Position numbers and translations under genes: made by a program
Shown here: positions 1 through 11,089 of the stretch, in pieces
Numbering within the stretch: position 1 is the first letter of the stretch
Layout: each line of letters opens with the position of its first letter
Origin: Craterostigma plantagineum
Taxonomy: Eukaryota > Streptophyta > Magnoliopsida > Lamiales > Linderniaceae
Direction of reading: 5' to 3'
DNA length: 64,000 nt
Assembly: GCA_027422505.1 (NCBI GenBank)
Contig: JAPQWV010000050.1
Coordinates: forward strand, 2,604,001-2,668,000
The notes under the pieces: model-generated
Database searches by the model: none
The model's input: the letters and a program-made list of their open reading frames with translations, nothing else
Told to the model about the DNA's origin: nothing

Positions 1-720
1 GTATACAAGAGCCGTAACGTGGTATAGAAACGATAAGAATGTTACTCGAACTGGTACGAGATATTACTTTTTCTCATTTGGTATTATTTTTGTAATATAT
101 GGTACAAGAGAAGCATTATGTGGTATAGAAGAGGCTTAAAGTTGTATAACAACGTTAACTGTTACTTGGTATTAGTTATATAAGAAGCGGTGCCAAAATA
201 GAGTGAAGTCATAAAACAGGTCGTAAAGTGGTATATTAGATACATAAAGTGGTATAGCAACGAAAACTATTACTTATTCTCAATTGGTATCAATTTTATA
301 AGATGCGGTACGATAAGAGCGTAAAGTGGTATGACAACCATAAGAAGTGGTTTTCAGACTGGAATATTTTTCATTTGGCAGGTTGTGGTACCCGTTAGGG
401 AGGAAGTGATACTGAATAAGCAAGTCACGCTATTTTGGGCGGGAAAGCTGAATCTCAGTATTATTTTGGGCGGGAACTTTTGTGTAGTATAAATTGGTAT
501 CAGAAGTGGTATGATAATGGCATAAAGTGGTATGATAAACACATAAACTGGTATAATAATGGCATAAAGTGGTATCATATACGTGTTAGTTGTTTTTCCT
601 GCAAAACTTAGTGTTTTATGACAGTACAGAAGTGGTATGATAATGGCATAAAGTGATATAACTACCATAAGAAGTGGTTTCCAGATGTTATGCAACTGGT
701 ATTAATGGAAAAGCTATTTC
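1..720. repeat. Degenerate AAGTGGTAT minisatellite island
   Basis: The stretch is a loose succession of ~20-25 bp units built on a motif like AAGTGGTATRATAA, clearest at 485-680. Open frames across it, including one on the minus strand at 354-695, only translate the repeat (recurring IIPLYAII) and are not genes. The same motif returns at 4290-5790 and 25980-26680. No host gene is visible. Confidence 0.6.
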
Positions 721-1249
721 AACTATCGATTTACCGTAAAGTTTTTACACATACTGGCATAAAATCAATTTTGATGTGTATTTGACGATCTCAATGATAT
801 TTTCGCGATTCCCATAACCATTTCCTTTAACAAAAACGGGTGCGTACATCCGGTCTAATCCCTTTCACAATAATGTACATATATGTACCTATCATATAAG
901 TCACAAATGCAACAGTCTACATCTGTTTCTATTCTATATGCTAACGATGAACCAGAGGGGGTAGGAGGAACGCGTAGCTGGCCAACCTTGAATCCATGTG
1001 TTATGATATGCTTTCTACGCAGCCTGCTAATTATCTACAACAACTGTGAAGACACCGATTCAGAGTATGATCGCAACATGTTAATTAATACAAGTAATAA
1101 TAAAATAAACAGTAGTCAATTCCTTTCCATCAATATCGTAACCATGCCATTGCAAATCACATAATCATCATTCATATAACGGTCATTCACACGATCCGTA
1201 GATCACATGCCATTTCTATATGTCCCATTTATTTTGATACTCCCGTTAT
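721..1249. other. Intergenic sequence, nothing recognised
   Basis: AT-rich sequence with short chance open frames only. I see no conserved coding motif, RNA gene or terminal repeat here. Confidence 0.5.
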
Positions 1250-2470
1250 AGACTAGCTAGACTGTACTGTCCGCCCAGTCGGCGCCCATGCATGGGACTC
1301 TGTAACCATGTCGTAATCCCCCTATTTGTAGGGATACGTGTTGCCTGTACAGGACTCTGTAAGATCCCCCGATTTGTAGGGATATATGCCGTAGCATCCG
1401 TATCATACCATCTGTAGTCGTAGCAGTCATAACGGTTTCTCTCTCATTTTATATGTATGCAATGCTATATAAAATACCTTATATGACACATAAATCATAT
1501 GAGAGCACGTTACGATCACATAGTTCACGTCGATTCAAAAATAGCACATATATCACGTACTAATCAATTAATCCATAGAAAGCATGTAAACATATAAGGC
1601 ACATAGGGTACATGTTGCAAATCATACTCACAAGTTTCGCCTATTTTCCCGTTCGCTTAATTAGCTTTGCCCTTGCCTTTATCAGATTCCTGACCTATAC
1701 AATTATTTTTATCCGTAAATATAAAATCCCTATAATGATATGCGTATGTGATATGCATGCTTTATTATTATGCATGTGCGTTCCTTATCCGTAGCCTTTA
1801 TTAGAAACCCTAACTTATTTTATATCAAAACCCTAAATATTGAATACTTTATGTGATATTAAAATTCCTTTTATATATATCACACTTCTCTTTATTTCTC
1901 AATTCTAATTAATTGCATTTCTAAATATCGAGTTATATATATATCGAGATTTTTAAGTTATCACATGTCGAAATTTATGTATCTCGATATCTCAAATTGG
2001 AAAATGTCGAAGTCTTTTATTAAGAGATTTCGACATTTTCATCCAAATAGATTTCAAAATCTCGAGTCATAGTATCATTCAAACATGTCTCGACATTATT
2101 TAACAAATTTCAAAGTACCTACTCGACATTTTATCTCATTAGATATCAAACTCTTGACATCTTATATCTAATTCATTAATAATCTCGACATTCCATTTAA
2201 TTCTTATTTTAAAATGTCAATATCATACTCGACATTTACTCCATGTCATACTCGACATCCTAGCTATATAAATTATTATTACTCGAGATCCTATCCAACG
2301 AATTACCATAATTCTAACTCTATACTTACCGAAATCTTTCTAATCTATTCCAATATCACACCTCGATATCTATCTAACTCGAGATCTTCCTCTTTAAATA
2401 TCGAAATGTCTCAGAGATCGAATTCTATAATAACATTCGACCTCTAAATCTCGACACCCCCTTTTCTAAA
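1250..2470 (-). repeat. Degraded LTR-like sequence related in layout to the Tekay-type LTR
   Basis: Read on the minus strand, this stretch has the same order of landmarks as the LTRs at 15499-17883 and 22543-24926. First come many TCGACATT/TGTCGAAA motifs (2470-1930), then AT-rich sequence with two 'TAGGGTTT' words (about 1850-1800), then a GTGAT/CATATG-rich part (about 1600-1440), and last a GC-richer end with a duplicated segment (1300-1390, 'CCCCCTATTTGTAGGGATA' and 'CCCCCGATTTGTAGGGATA'). Identity is too low to align by eye, so the kinship is inference from layout. Confidence 0.35.
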
Positions 2471-2848
2471 TATCGAATTGTTTTGACATCTTATACTGCA
2501 ATACCCTTAAAAGTTAAAACAACTTTTCCTTTCTATATTTCTCCAAAAATTCGATCAAACCTAGCCTTCTTAAGAACATAAATACATCGGAACTCCAGAA
2601 TATCTCAAACACTTTAATACCTTTCATAATCAACTTAAATAGAATATTAAACCCTAATATATTGAAAACTTAAATTCCACAAGTCTTAGTATCAAACCTT
2701 GAAACTCTTAACCCTCGAAATACTATAAATGTTTATCCGTCGAATTCTATCTATTCAAACTACTGAAATCTAATTAGCCATATTTTCTTTAAAGCTTCGG
2801 ACTTCTTCCCAACCCTAATATGATCCAACATAAAATTTATTCCAATAA

Positions 2849-2849
2849 G

Positions 2850-2896
<47 letters not shown>
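2849..2896. repeat. (CA)n(TA)n microsatellite
   Basis: A compound run of CA then TA dinucleotides, about 48 bp, read directly. Confidence 0.9.
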
Positions 2897-2899
<3 letters not shown>

Positions 2900-3483
2900 C
2901 CCTTTGTGCTAACTGAGATAAATTCATATTATATCTAAGATCTAGGAAGATGTCCCATAATTCTCCAAGTGCACGTGATCATAGTTTACTAACCATATAT
3001 ATATTAATTGCAAACACGTAACATAATTTTCATGAATAATCTTCCTAACATGCTTAAACATGAATTAATATGTAAAGGTTGTGATAAGAATTTACCCTTC
3101 CTTAGCTATAATTCAATGGCTGTATGAGTTTTCCTTTTTCCCCAAATGATGTGAATTATTATTGCTTCTTCTTTATCCTAGTTTGCGTGTTTTAATAACT
3201 AAGTGACATCAACATTATCTAATACATGATTTTTATTATTAAATTAGCTTTTCCTTTATAACCAAGTTTCGCTATGAACTTTCAAAACTTTTAATTGGCG
3301 ACAAATTTTCTCGATCGAAACTTGTTCTCTCCTTAAGGGTTTTCTTCTTATATAATAATAAGTACATACACGTGTTCACTTTTAAACATTCTCTTTGGAC
3401 TAAGGAACTTTTATTAGTCATACTATTAATAACATAAGGGATCTCCAAGTGTCCCTCTAGATATTTTAGGGTCATAATTAGAT

Positions 3484-3485
<2 letters not shown>

Positions 3486-3519
<34 letters not shown>
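3486..3519. repeat. (TA)n microsatellite
   Basis: Uninterrupted AT/TA dinucleotide run of about 34 bp. Confidence 0.9.
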
Positions 3520-3521
<2 letters not shown>

Positions 3522-3918
3522 TTAGGCTTGTCAGTACTATCTCAAATACTTGTATATTATATTATTATTATTATTATAGATCTCGAAATCTTTTGAGTAA
3601 TTTGAAATCAAGTTTTCGATGCCTAGCTCAATAAATTGTTTAAATTGCTACTTAAGGAAATCTCGAGATACTTGGTTGAAGAATTTCGAAATCCTTTCGA
3701 ACCAATCTCTAAATCTTATTCAAATACCAATCTTTAAATTTATTCCAGACCACTCTCGAAATCTTAATCAAGACTAATCTCGAAATCTTATTCAAGGAGT
3801 TTCGACTTTATACTAAAGGGTTTCGAATTTTCTTTAGCCGCACTTTAATATTATTTCTTCCACTTTAAAGAATCTCAAGGGTATCATCAAACTCCCTAAT
3901 TTATCCAATTACTTCAAT

Positions 3919-3920
3919 TA

Positions 3921-3940
<20 letters not shown>
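3919..3940. repeat. (AT)n microsatellite
   Basis: Uninterrupted AT dinucleotide run of about 22 bp, followed by AAAT repeats. Confidence 0.85.
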
Positions 3941-3951
<11 letters not shown>

Positions 3952-4289
3952 GTTCCTCAAAACTTGAGAAAACCCTAGAAATTTCTAACTTCCGTAACAT
4001 TCACTTCTATCTCTTTGAGGACCAAAAACTATAATACTTTAAATACCTTATTCTATTCATACCTCTATTTTAAAATAACTTATATGAATGCATGAAATTA
4101 TGTAAATGTATGAAATTATGACATGAGGTTTCAGTTCCTGACAGTAACAAAATCAAGGAACTTCGTGGATTATACATCAAATCATATATTTCCATGATTT
4201 TTATTCTTCGATACCGAAAAGACCAACTTTTATTTACAAAATTATCCGAATCATTAATATGGTACAGATAATATATTATCTATTATCAC

Positions 4290-5790
4290 TACAACTTAAT
4301 GTGGTATCGATTCGAAATGTATTGTTACCAGGATAGTATAAATTGGTATGAAATTATGCTGAAGTGGTATAGTTTACACGCGATTTGGTATCATATAAAG
4401 ATGGAGAGGCATATTCACTGTCGGCCCATGTAGCTTCTGGAATGTTCTTATATTTTGGTATGAAAAGAGTATAAATTGGTACTAAATCATGCTGAAGTGG
4501 TACAGTTTACACGTAATGTGGTATAAAAATGGAGAGGCATATTCACTGTCGGCCCATGTTGCTTCTGGAATGTTCTTATATTTTGGTATGAAAGGAGTAT
4601 AAATTGGTACAAAATCATGCTAAAGTGGTACAGTTTACACGTGATGTGGTATCATATAAGATGGAGATGCATATTCACTGTCGGCCCATGTAGCTTCTGG
4701 AATGTTCTTATATTTTGGTATGAAATGAGTATAAATTGGTACAAAATCATGCTGAAGTGGTACAGTTTACACGTGATGTGGTATCATATAAAGATGGAGA
4801 GACATATTCACTGTCGGTCCATATAGCTTCTGGAATGTTCTTATATTTTGGTATGAAATGAGTATAAATTGGTACAAAATCATGCTGAAGTGGTACAGTT
4901 TACACGTGTGGTATCATATAAAGAGGGAGAGACATATTCACTGTCGGTCCATATAGCTTCTGGAATGTTCTTATATTTTGGTATGAAAGGAGTATAAATT
5001 GGTACTAAATCATGCTGAAGTGGTACAGTTTACACGTGATGTGGTCCAGTTTATTCATATGAAGCTTCCCCTTTATTTTCTGTTATGAATGCGTATAAAT
5101 TGGTACCAGATTACGCTGAAGTGGTATAATTTACATGTGTTTTGGTATGGTATAAATATTGATCCATATTCATTGACGGATCATGAAGCTTCTGGAATGT
5201 TCTTTATTTTCTGTTATGAGTGGCGTATAAATTGGTACAAGTATAGTATAAAGTGGTATAACTTACATGAGTTTTGGTATGGTATAAATATGACGAAGCA
5301 GGTTTGAGTAGCATGAAGCTTCTGGAATGATCTTTTTTTTGGTATGATTGGAGTATGAAGTGGTACAAAACGATGCTAAAGTGGTATAACTTACATGTGA
5401 TTTGGTATGGTATAAGTATGACGAAACATGTTTGACAGAGCATGAAGCTTCTGGAATGATATTTTATTTTTGGTATGAATTGAGTATGAAGTGGTACAAA
5501 ACTATGCTGAAGTGGTATAACTTACATGAGTTTTGGTATGGTATACATATGACGAAGCAGGTTTGAGGAGCATGAAACTTCTGGAATGTTTCTATGTTCT
5601 GTTACGAGTGGAGTATAAATTGGTACCAGAATATACTTAAGTGGTATAATTTACATATGATGTGGTATTTTATAGCCGAGACGGTAATAGGCCCATGGAG
5701 TTGGAATGTTCTTATTTTTTGTTACGAATAAAGTATAAATTGTTCCCAGTATATTATTAAGTGGTATGATTTACATGTTATGTGGTATGA
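4290..5790. repeat. Tandem array, ~130-bp unit, about 11 copies
   Basis: The word ATATTCACTG recurs at about 4411, 4539, 4671, 4804 and 4934, spacings of 128-133 bp. The word GAAGCTTCTGGAATG (or GAAACTTCTGGAATG) recurs at 5315, 5444 and 5574, spacings of 129-130 bp. Each unit carries two or three AAGTGGTAY words plus AAATTGGTAC. Copies are most alike at 4380-5040 and diverge towards the right end. Open frames here translate the repeat (LKWYSLHVMWYH) and are not genes. Confidence 0.85.
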
Positions 5791-6370
5791 AAATAGAACT
5801 AGTTCAAAACGCAAAAAACAGAAGTAGAACCATCATTCAAAACACCAAAAGTGCTAAACACAGTCAAGCCACAAGCAGAGCCATCATTCAACGCTGTTGT
5901 TCTTCCCAGCAACTTCCTTCTCCTTCTTCCGGCCACTTTCTTGGCGATCGACGGGGTTCTTCTTCGAAATCACAAGATTCGTCGATGAAGTGTCGAAATC
6001 GGTCGGGTTTCGTCGATTAAGGGTTCAGATCTGTAGAAAATTCTTTGGATTTTCTCGATTAAGGCTGGAAATTTTTAGGGTTTGTGGTACTGAAAATCGA
6101 TTTTAGTCTCAGCGTCGTATTACAGATTATTGTTTTTATACCACTTCAATCAGAATAAATACCACTAAAATAGATTTATATACCACTTAATAACAGTAAA
6201 GATTTAAGTCTAAAAAGTTTGATGAAATTTCTGCAAAAAATAAGGGTAAACAAGTCTTTTCCGCCTGAATTGGTCCTTTTTCCTAACGTAACTATTTGAT
6301 GGGTCCTTCTCCCTATTTAAAATACTAAAAGGGCCTGAAACCTACACCAACTTGTTAAAGGTGCCTGAAA
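5791..6370 (-). repeat. Right end of AAGTGGTA-type element with a gene-like insert
   Basis: 5800-6110 is less AT-rich than its surroundings and resembles a plant 5' UTR or first exon (short open frames, CTTCTTCC-rich). It is followed by inverted ATACCACTT words (6137-6190), then 'AAGGGTAAACAAGTC' and 'GGGCCTGAAA' (about 6333). On the minus strand this end reads TTTCAGGCCC...AGGACCCA...AAGGACC, the same order as the left end of the element at 25786. I infer one repeat family in opposite orientations. The inner segment may be a captured gene fragment; I cannot name it. Confidence 0.4.
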
Positions 6371-6672
6371 TCTAGTTAACCCAATAACAATCGACATTTG
6401 ACTCCGTATCGGATATAAAAAGAACTAGTACTCATTGCACATTCTAACATGTGTGCTTTTTAATTGGTAATTATAATTCAAATTTATTATGTATGTATAT
6501 ATATATAATTTGAATTTTAAGTATAATACTTTTTAACTAAAAGTAGTACTTAACTAAACATAAGTAAATTGAATTAGTCGGTAGTTTTTCTTAATTTTAT
6601 TGTGTAAGTTTTTTTGTAAAATTTTCGGGCGAGAATGGAAGTTTCTACTCACTCATGCTTAACATAACAGAG
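6371..6672. other. AT-rich intergenic sequence upstream of the first F-box gene
   Basis: Nothing recognisable; no terminal repeats or coding motifs. Confidence 0.5.
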
Positions 6673-6674
6673 TA

Positions 6675-6907
6675 CTCCCTCCGTCCCGGTAATATATGGA
6701 CATTGGAATTGGGTTCGGTTTTTAAGAAATATAATATTTTAATAGTATAGAGGACGAAAATTATATGTATTTGGCACGTCTTTTAAGAATATTTAATATT
6801 ATTATATTGATTGTGTATGATACTTTTTTACTAAATATGGAAATGTATAAAAGATAGTGGGACGCCCGATTTGATAAAATGTACAAAAGTTACCGGGACG
6901 GAGGGAG
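6675..6907. mobile_element. Stowaway MITE
   Basis: The element begins CTCCCTCCGTCCCGG and ends CCGGGACGGAGGGAG, perfect terminal inverted repeats, with a TA on each side (6673-6674, 6908-6909). It is about 233 bp. This is the classic plant Stowaway (Tc1/Mariner-type) signature. It lies about 135 bp upstream of the first-exon ATG of the F-box gene at 7045, next to where a paralogue carries its TATA box. Confidence 0.9.
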
Positions 6908-7044
6908 TAATATTTATTATTTGACATTCGTTTTTTATTTGATTGCAAGTTGCAACAATACCTTAAACCCGCCCCAACAATATCATCGCCGACAAAAGTC
7001 CTCCACTCCACAGCACATCTCTTCCACCGCCGCCGACGCTAGCG

Positions 7045-8282
7045 ATGGGCGACGCATATGATGCCTTCGAACAAGAGGAACAGGTTAATGCCTTTTTTGT
7101 TTTCCGTCTCAAATCGCCGATTTCGAATCTCTCTAGTTTCAAAATTCAATAAGCTGCGACCACTGCATACCCTAATTATTCGCTGAATTTGGCTGATTCG
7201 AGCCTCAGAAGGGGACTGCGATGAACGCCAAGGAGGAGAATCGGGTGAGCCACCTTCCTCAAGATCTAGTTTCCACCATCCTCTTACACGTCCCTGCGAA
7301 AGCTCTGCACAACGTGACGAGGCACGTTTGCAGAGAATGGAACCTTCTCATCCGTTCCCGAGCATTCATCTATGGCCATCTCCGTAACAATTCGATCGGC
7401 GGCCTTCTCTTCGAAGATACCACCCGGTCTACAAACGTGGTTTATGCCACGATGATTGGGGACCACATCGAGATAAGCAGTTTCCGGAACTGCAGTCGAT
7501 ATCTAAGTAGCTCTTGTAATGGCTTGGTATTGTCCGGGGTCCAGCAGTCGAGATACGTCAACGATGTTCCCTCTGTTATTAATCCCTTGACGCGGCAGTC
7601 GGGGACCCTTCCTCCAATCGATTTTCGTGCTTATGAAAGGCAAAATTGGGCGTATTTTTCTTTAGCATTCGCAGAAGCTTCTATGGCGTATAAAGTGGTG
7701 TGCCCACGTGGAAATTTTAAAATCGGCCAAACGACACCAAAGATCAGCGTTCTGACAATAGGGGTCGATAGTGTTTGGAGGGATATCTGCTTAGACCAAT
7801 TTTCTCCGGTCGAAAGGACGAGGGCTCTCGAGCAACCACCGTGCGCCGCCGGCGGTTACATTCACTGGCTAGGCGTTAATAACGTCCTGACGATGAATGT
7901 GGAAACCGAAGAGCTTCGACGTTTTGCTCTGCCAAGATCGCTGAGGGGGGAATGCCTTTTTCTTCTGCCGATGGGAGAAAAGCTATCTGCCGTGGATGAA
8001 TCCAAGGCATTTTCGAGGCTCGTTTGGGAAATGGATTCGGAAACTGGAGAGTGGGTGTTGCTTCACTCGATAGACATGAACAGGTTCATATTGTTTCGGC
8101 CCTTTGGTTGGTTGGTGGCTGGGGAAGTGTTGGTCTTTGAGACTCCATTTGGTAAATTGGATTCGATCACCGTTTATATAGCTTATAACATTAAGACGAA
8201 GGCATATCAGACGTTCAAGCTCGACGGCGGCGGTCCGCATAGTGTTTATCCTCATGTCAACAGCCTCGTTTGGTGCGTGTAA
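7045..8282 (+). CDS. F-box protein, two exons, intact
   Basis: Predicted substrate receptor of an SCF ubiquitin ligase. Exon 1 is 7045-7083 (13 codons, MGDAYDAFEQEEQ). A GT..AG intron covers 7084-7208, and exon 2 is 7209-8282 ending TAA; both junctions are phase 0, giving about 370 residues. A shorter reading from the ATG at 7221 is possible. I prefer the upstream start because four paralogues keep a matching 13-codon exon. The F-box lies near residues 25-70 (SHLPQDLVSTILLHVPAKAL, then HVCREWNLLI). The remainder is an F-box-associated-type region with VINPLT, YKVVCP, ISVLTIGVDSVWRDI and WEMDSETGEWVLLH. It is closest to the copy at 37176. The substrate is unknown. Confidence 0.85.
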
Positions 8283-8890
8283 GTAAAAAGCTTATTTATT
8301 GATGCTTTGAAGTTCTGAACAGCTTCTCTTAATCTTTTCTTGATGGATAAAAATATTCCCCGAGTAGATAATTTAAGTTATTGCCGAGCATATGTTTGTT
8401 TTTCCTCTTACATTTAGACTTTAGAACTAGTTATGGTCGCGTCAGTGCTAAGGGATATATGTCAAGAAAGTTAATTTGAGAGGACGCGAAGAATTCGAAT
8501 TCGAAACAGAATGTATATATCTCGATTGGGCGATACATTCGGTTACTAGTAACAAATTAGTAAGTGTAAGTAAAATGTGCGTCGACATTGGTTAGTGTGT
8601 TCATTTAAACACGTTCTCATAGAATCAAAGTGGTTATATATAACTTCGTGGTTTAGATAAACCAAACAACATACCCTAAACTCACAATTACATTGGCATA
8701 TAATGTTAGTGTGTTGATTTAAACACGCTCACGTAGAATCAAAGCGGTTATATATAAATTCGTGGTAAGATAAACCAAACAACATACCCTAAACGCACAA
8801 TTACATTGGCATATAATGTTATCAAACGTAACAATCTCTTTACAAGGTTTTCTTGGGGTGCCCTCAAAATTTAATAACACAAGACTTTGG
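8283..8890. other. 3' flank of the F-box gene with an internal duplication
   Basis: The flank contains two related stretches (about 8595-8690 and 8700-8800) sharing 'GTGTTxATTTAAACACG' and 'AACAACATACCCTAAAC'. The same flank recurs downstream of other copies (about 28000-28200 and 39540-39740). No gene is seen. Confidence 0.6.
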
Positions 8891-9083
8891 TGGCCCTTTG
8901 GTTGGTTGGTGGCTGGGGAAGTGTTGGGCCTTAAGGCTGGAAATGGCTTTGAAGGAGGTTATGTTTATGTTGCTTATAATGTTAAAGACGAAGGGTTTTC
9001 AGTCGTTTGAGGTGGCTGGCAATGGCATTTGGTCGAGGGCTTTTCCTCATGCGAACAGCCTGGTTTTGGTGCAAAAGGCTTAT
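8891..9083 (+). pseudogene. F-box gene fragment, 3' end only
   Basis: This matches only the last ~65 codons of the family: a GWLVAGEVL segment, then glycine-rich GGYVYVAYNVK, then HANSLVLV. One extra base near 8989 shifts the frame, and the expected stop is replaced by a CAA codon. The 5' part is absent. It is a relic of a copy like that at 41852. Confidence 0.75.
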
Positions 9084-9429
9084 CACTTTTTGGGAAGTTA
9101 GAAGGTTGTAATCAGTAGTGTGATAAAAATGGGTGCCTTTACATGCCAAAGTGAAGCACAGGGGCATTACAAAAACTCTTCATTTATATCACACTAATTT
9201 GGTCTGTGTATTATAAGTTTTGGGTTGCTTTATTTATGAATGCATCCATCTTCTTGATCTATGGACGAGCTTTTCACATTTTACAGGCACTGCTATCGTC
9301 ACGCAGTTCTTTCTGCAGAAAACGGGTTTAAACAATAGGTTAGTGAAACTTTAAGTACAAAGGGAGATCAAAGTTCAAACAAGGGATGTAAATTGTATGA
9401 GGAAATACCTTTTCTTCCTAGCTTCTAGT
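9084..9429. other. 3' flank of the F-box relic
   Basis: Carries the family's 3' flank words, such as 'GATAAAAATGGGTGCCTTTACA' and 'CATTTTACAGGCACTGCTATCGTCAC', also found near 60780, 61390 and 63310-63480. No gene. Confidence 0.6.
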
Positions 9430-9835
9430 CCGTAGTGCGAGCTACCTTCCTCAAGACCTGATTTCCATTATCCTCTTACGCGTCCCTGCTCAGGCTTTGC
9501 ACGATGTAATGAGGCACGTTCTTGAAGAATGGGGCCTTCTCATCAGTACCAAAGATTTCATCGACGACCATCTTCGTACTTCAGCGCTGTTTATGCAGAA
9601 ACGAGAGGAAATCATATCGAGATAAGCAGTATGGCGTTGGATGGCGGTCGAATTCTAAGCAGCTGTAATGGTTTGATATTGACCCGTTTCCCGGGGGAAA
9701 TTCTTCCCTTTGTCGTCAATCCCCTCACAAAGCAGAGGAGGACTCTTCCTCCATATGAACGCAGTGGAGAAACCTGGGCTCGTTTCGCCATAGCACTCGC
9801 AGAAGCTATTGTTGAGGGAATTATTTTATAAAGCT
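9430..9835 (+). pseudogene. F-box gene fragment, 5' half of exon 2
   Basis: Begins in the middle of a copy with SYLPQDLISIILLRVPAQAL and HVLEEWGLLIS. HVCREW has become HVLEEW, so the family's cysteine and first arginine are gone. A deletion near 9583 joins the frame out of phase. The next frame carries IEISSMALDGGRILSSCNGL and FVVNPLTKQRRTLPPYE. Similarity stops at about 9808, where sequence like the flank upstream of the gene at 37176 takes over. It is non-functional. Confidence 0.8.
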
Positions 9836-10221
9836 ATTGTTGAAAAGAATCACTTTTAAACTATGTGCCGAAATTAAAAGAAAACAAAAGTGCTGCAAAT
9901 CGAGTTTTTTGTTATTTTATATTTAGTTCGATCTTATATTTTCAAAATTAAATAAAGCAATATTCGATTACAATATATTGAATATTCGACTCGAATTCTT
10001 CAATATATGTATTTATGCATAACGTATTAAAACAGATGCCAAATATTCATATTTTTATTAAAGAGAAAAAAATAGAAATAAAAAATCAAAAATATGGATA
10101 AAAATTCGGAAAAAATCAAATCGATTTTGGAATCTATACTCTTATATAAAGAGCACATGGTGGATAAACAATGTCAATTGGTCTGTCATTTGTTTAACTA
10201 TAACTTTACCCTTAATTGATT
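9836..10221. other. Flank resembling the upstream region of the gene at 37176
   Basis: Words such as 'GCAAATCGAGTTTTTTG' and a 'TGGTGGATAAA'-like stretch match 36590-36910. This is probably the promoter side of the F-box copy whose 3' part lies at 15371-25259, cut off by later insertions. No gene. Confidence 0.5.
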
Positions 10222-10610
10222 CGGACATCTACACCTAAATACCTAATTGAATAGAATTTTTACACATAAGTACCCATGTCAGAAAATTTTACAGATATGT
10301 ACCCGAATGAATTTTTACCAGTTTCTTCAGTCATGCCGTACCTTTCTTTGTGTGTATGGCGTACCACAGCGTGTTGATATAGGCTACCTAAATGTGTTCG
10401 TACGGCGTATCAATGTTTTAAATAGGGCGTACCTAAATGTGCTAATACGGCATACCATTTTCGATTATATAGTATAGGGTACCCAAATGTGTTGAGATAG
10501 GGTCGAATGTGTTATATGGCGTACCTGCGGCGGTTCAGGTACCTACATATCCTGACAGAGTACTAAATTGCAAGTTTTTATCCAAGTAGGTATTTATGTG
10601 TAAAGACCCC
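10222..10610. mobile_element. MITE with 9-bp target duplication, Mutator-like
   Basis: The nine bases TAATTGATT flank the element at 10213-10221 and 10611-10619. Imperfect terminal inverted repeats of about 30 bp read CGGACATCTACACCTAAATA on the left and, on the opposite strand, GGGGTCTTTACACATAAATA on the right. The 389-bp interior holds loosely repeated GGCGTACCTAAATGTG words. A 9-bp duplication points to a Mutator-type transposase; there is no coding capacity. Confidence 0.75.
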
Positions 10611-10734
10611 TAATTGATTTATACGCTAATTAATTTATCTTTAAATTAAAAGTTTATTCTATTAAGTAAATTAACTGTAAAATAATTTCTTTCGGAGAAA
10701 TAATATAACATAATTTGACATATGTAAACCGATG

Positions 10735-10884
10735 TTTGATTGGGCGTTCGGGTTCGGGTATTCGGGTTTTACCCGGATCCGATCGGGTTCGGATAGTTCG
10801 GGTCGGGTAATTCGGGTTATTTATCGGGTATCGGATTACCCGATACCCGATAACTATTTATCGGGTCGAGTATCGGGTAGTAGT
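10735..10884. mobile_element. Left part of a CGGGTA/TACCCG-rich element
   Basis: Dense TTCGGGTA / TACCCGAT words. The matching part resumes at 14938 after the LTR element inserted here. The same motif style is seen in the hAT-type MITE at 38962-39439, so this may be a relative, but I could not fix its outer ends. Confidence 0.5.
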
Positions 10885-11089
10885 TGTCATGTATTCGCCT
10901 CAGCTGCGCCGTGGAAGAGCTGCTGTCAGAGGCAGCGTAGGTGAAGTTGGGCGTGTGGATAGAAGTATGAAGACCGAAGCTTGTCTGAAGAAAACTATGA
11001 AGAGAGAAGATGGCTTAAACGTTTGGTATGGGCTGGGCCGTAAAGGAGTAGGCTGATTCTTGAATCTTTGGTTTTGGGCCAAGAATATA

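Larger units (their letters stand above)
2471..4289. other. AT-rich intergenic sequence with TCGAAATCT-like motifs
   Basis: No gene is recognised. TCTCGAAATCTTATTCAAG-like words recur between about 3570 and 3850 and may continue the degraded LTR-like region to the left. Three dinucleotide microsatellites are listed separately. Confidence 0.45.

Noticed and set aside
354..695. 113-codon minus-strand frame with repeated hydrophobic words
   Set aside because: It translates the AAGTGGTAT minisatellite; the repeated IIPLYAII follows from the DNA repeat, with no conserved protein pattern.
1612..1794. 60-codon hydrophobic frame
   Set aside because: Falls in the degraded LTR-like stretch, low complexity, no homologue pattern.
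4617..5443. Several frames of 69-79 codons with LKWYSLHVMWYH-like repeats
   Set aside because: Products of the 130-bp tandem array in different units; no start context or conservation.
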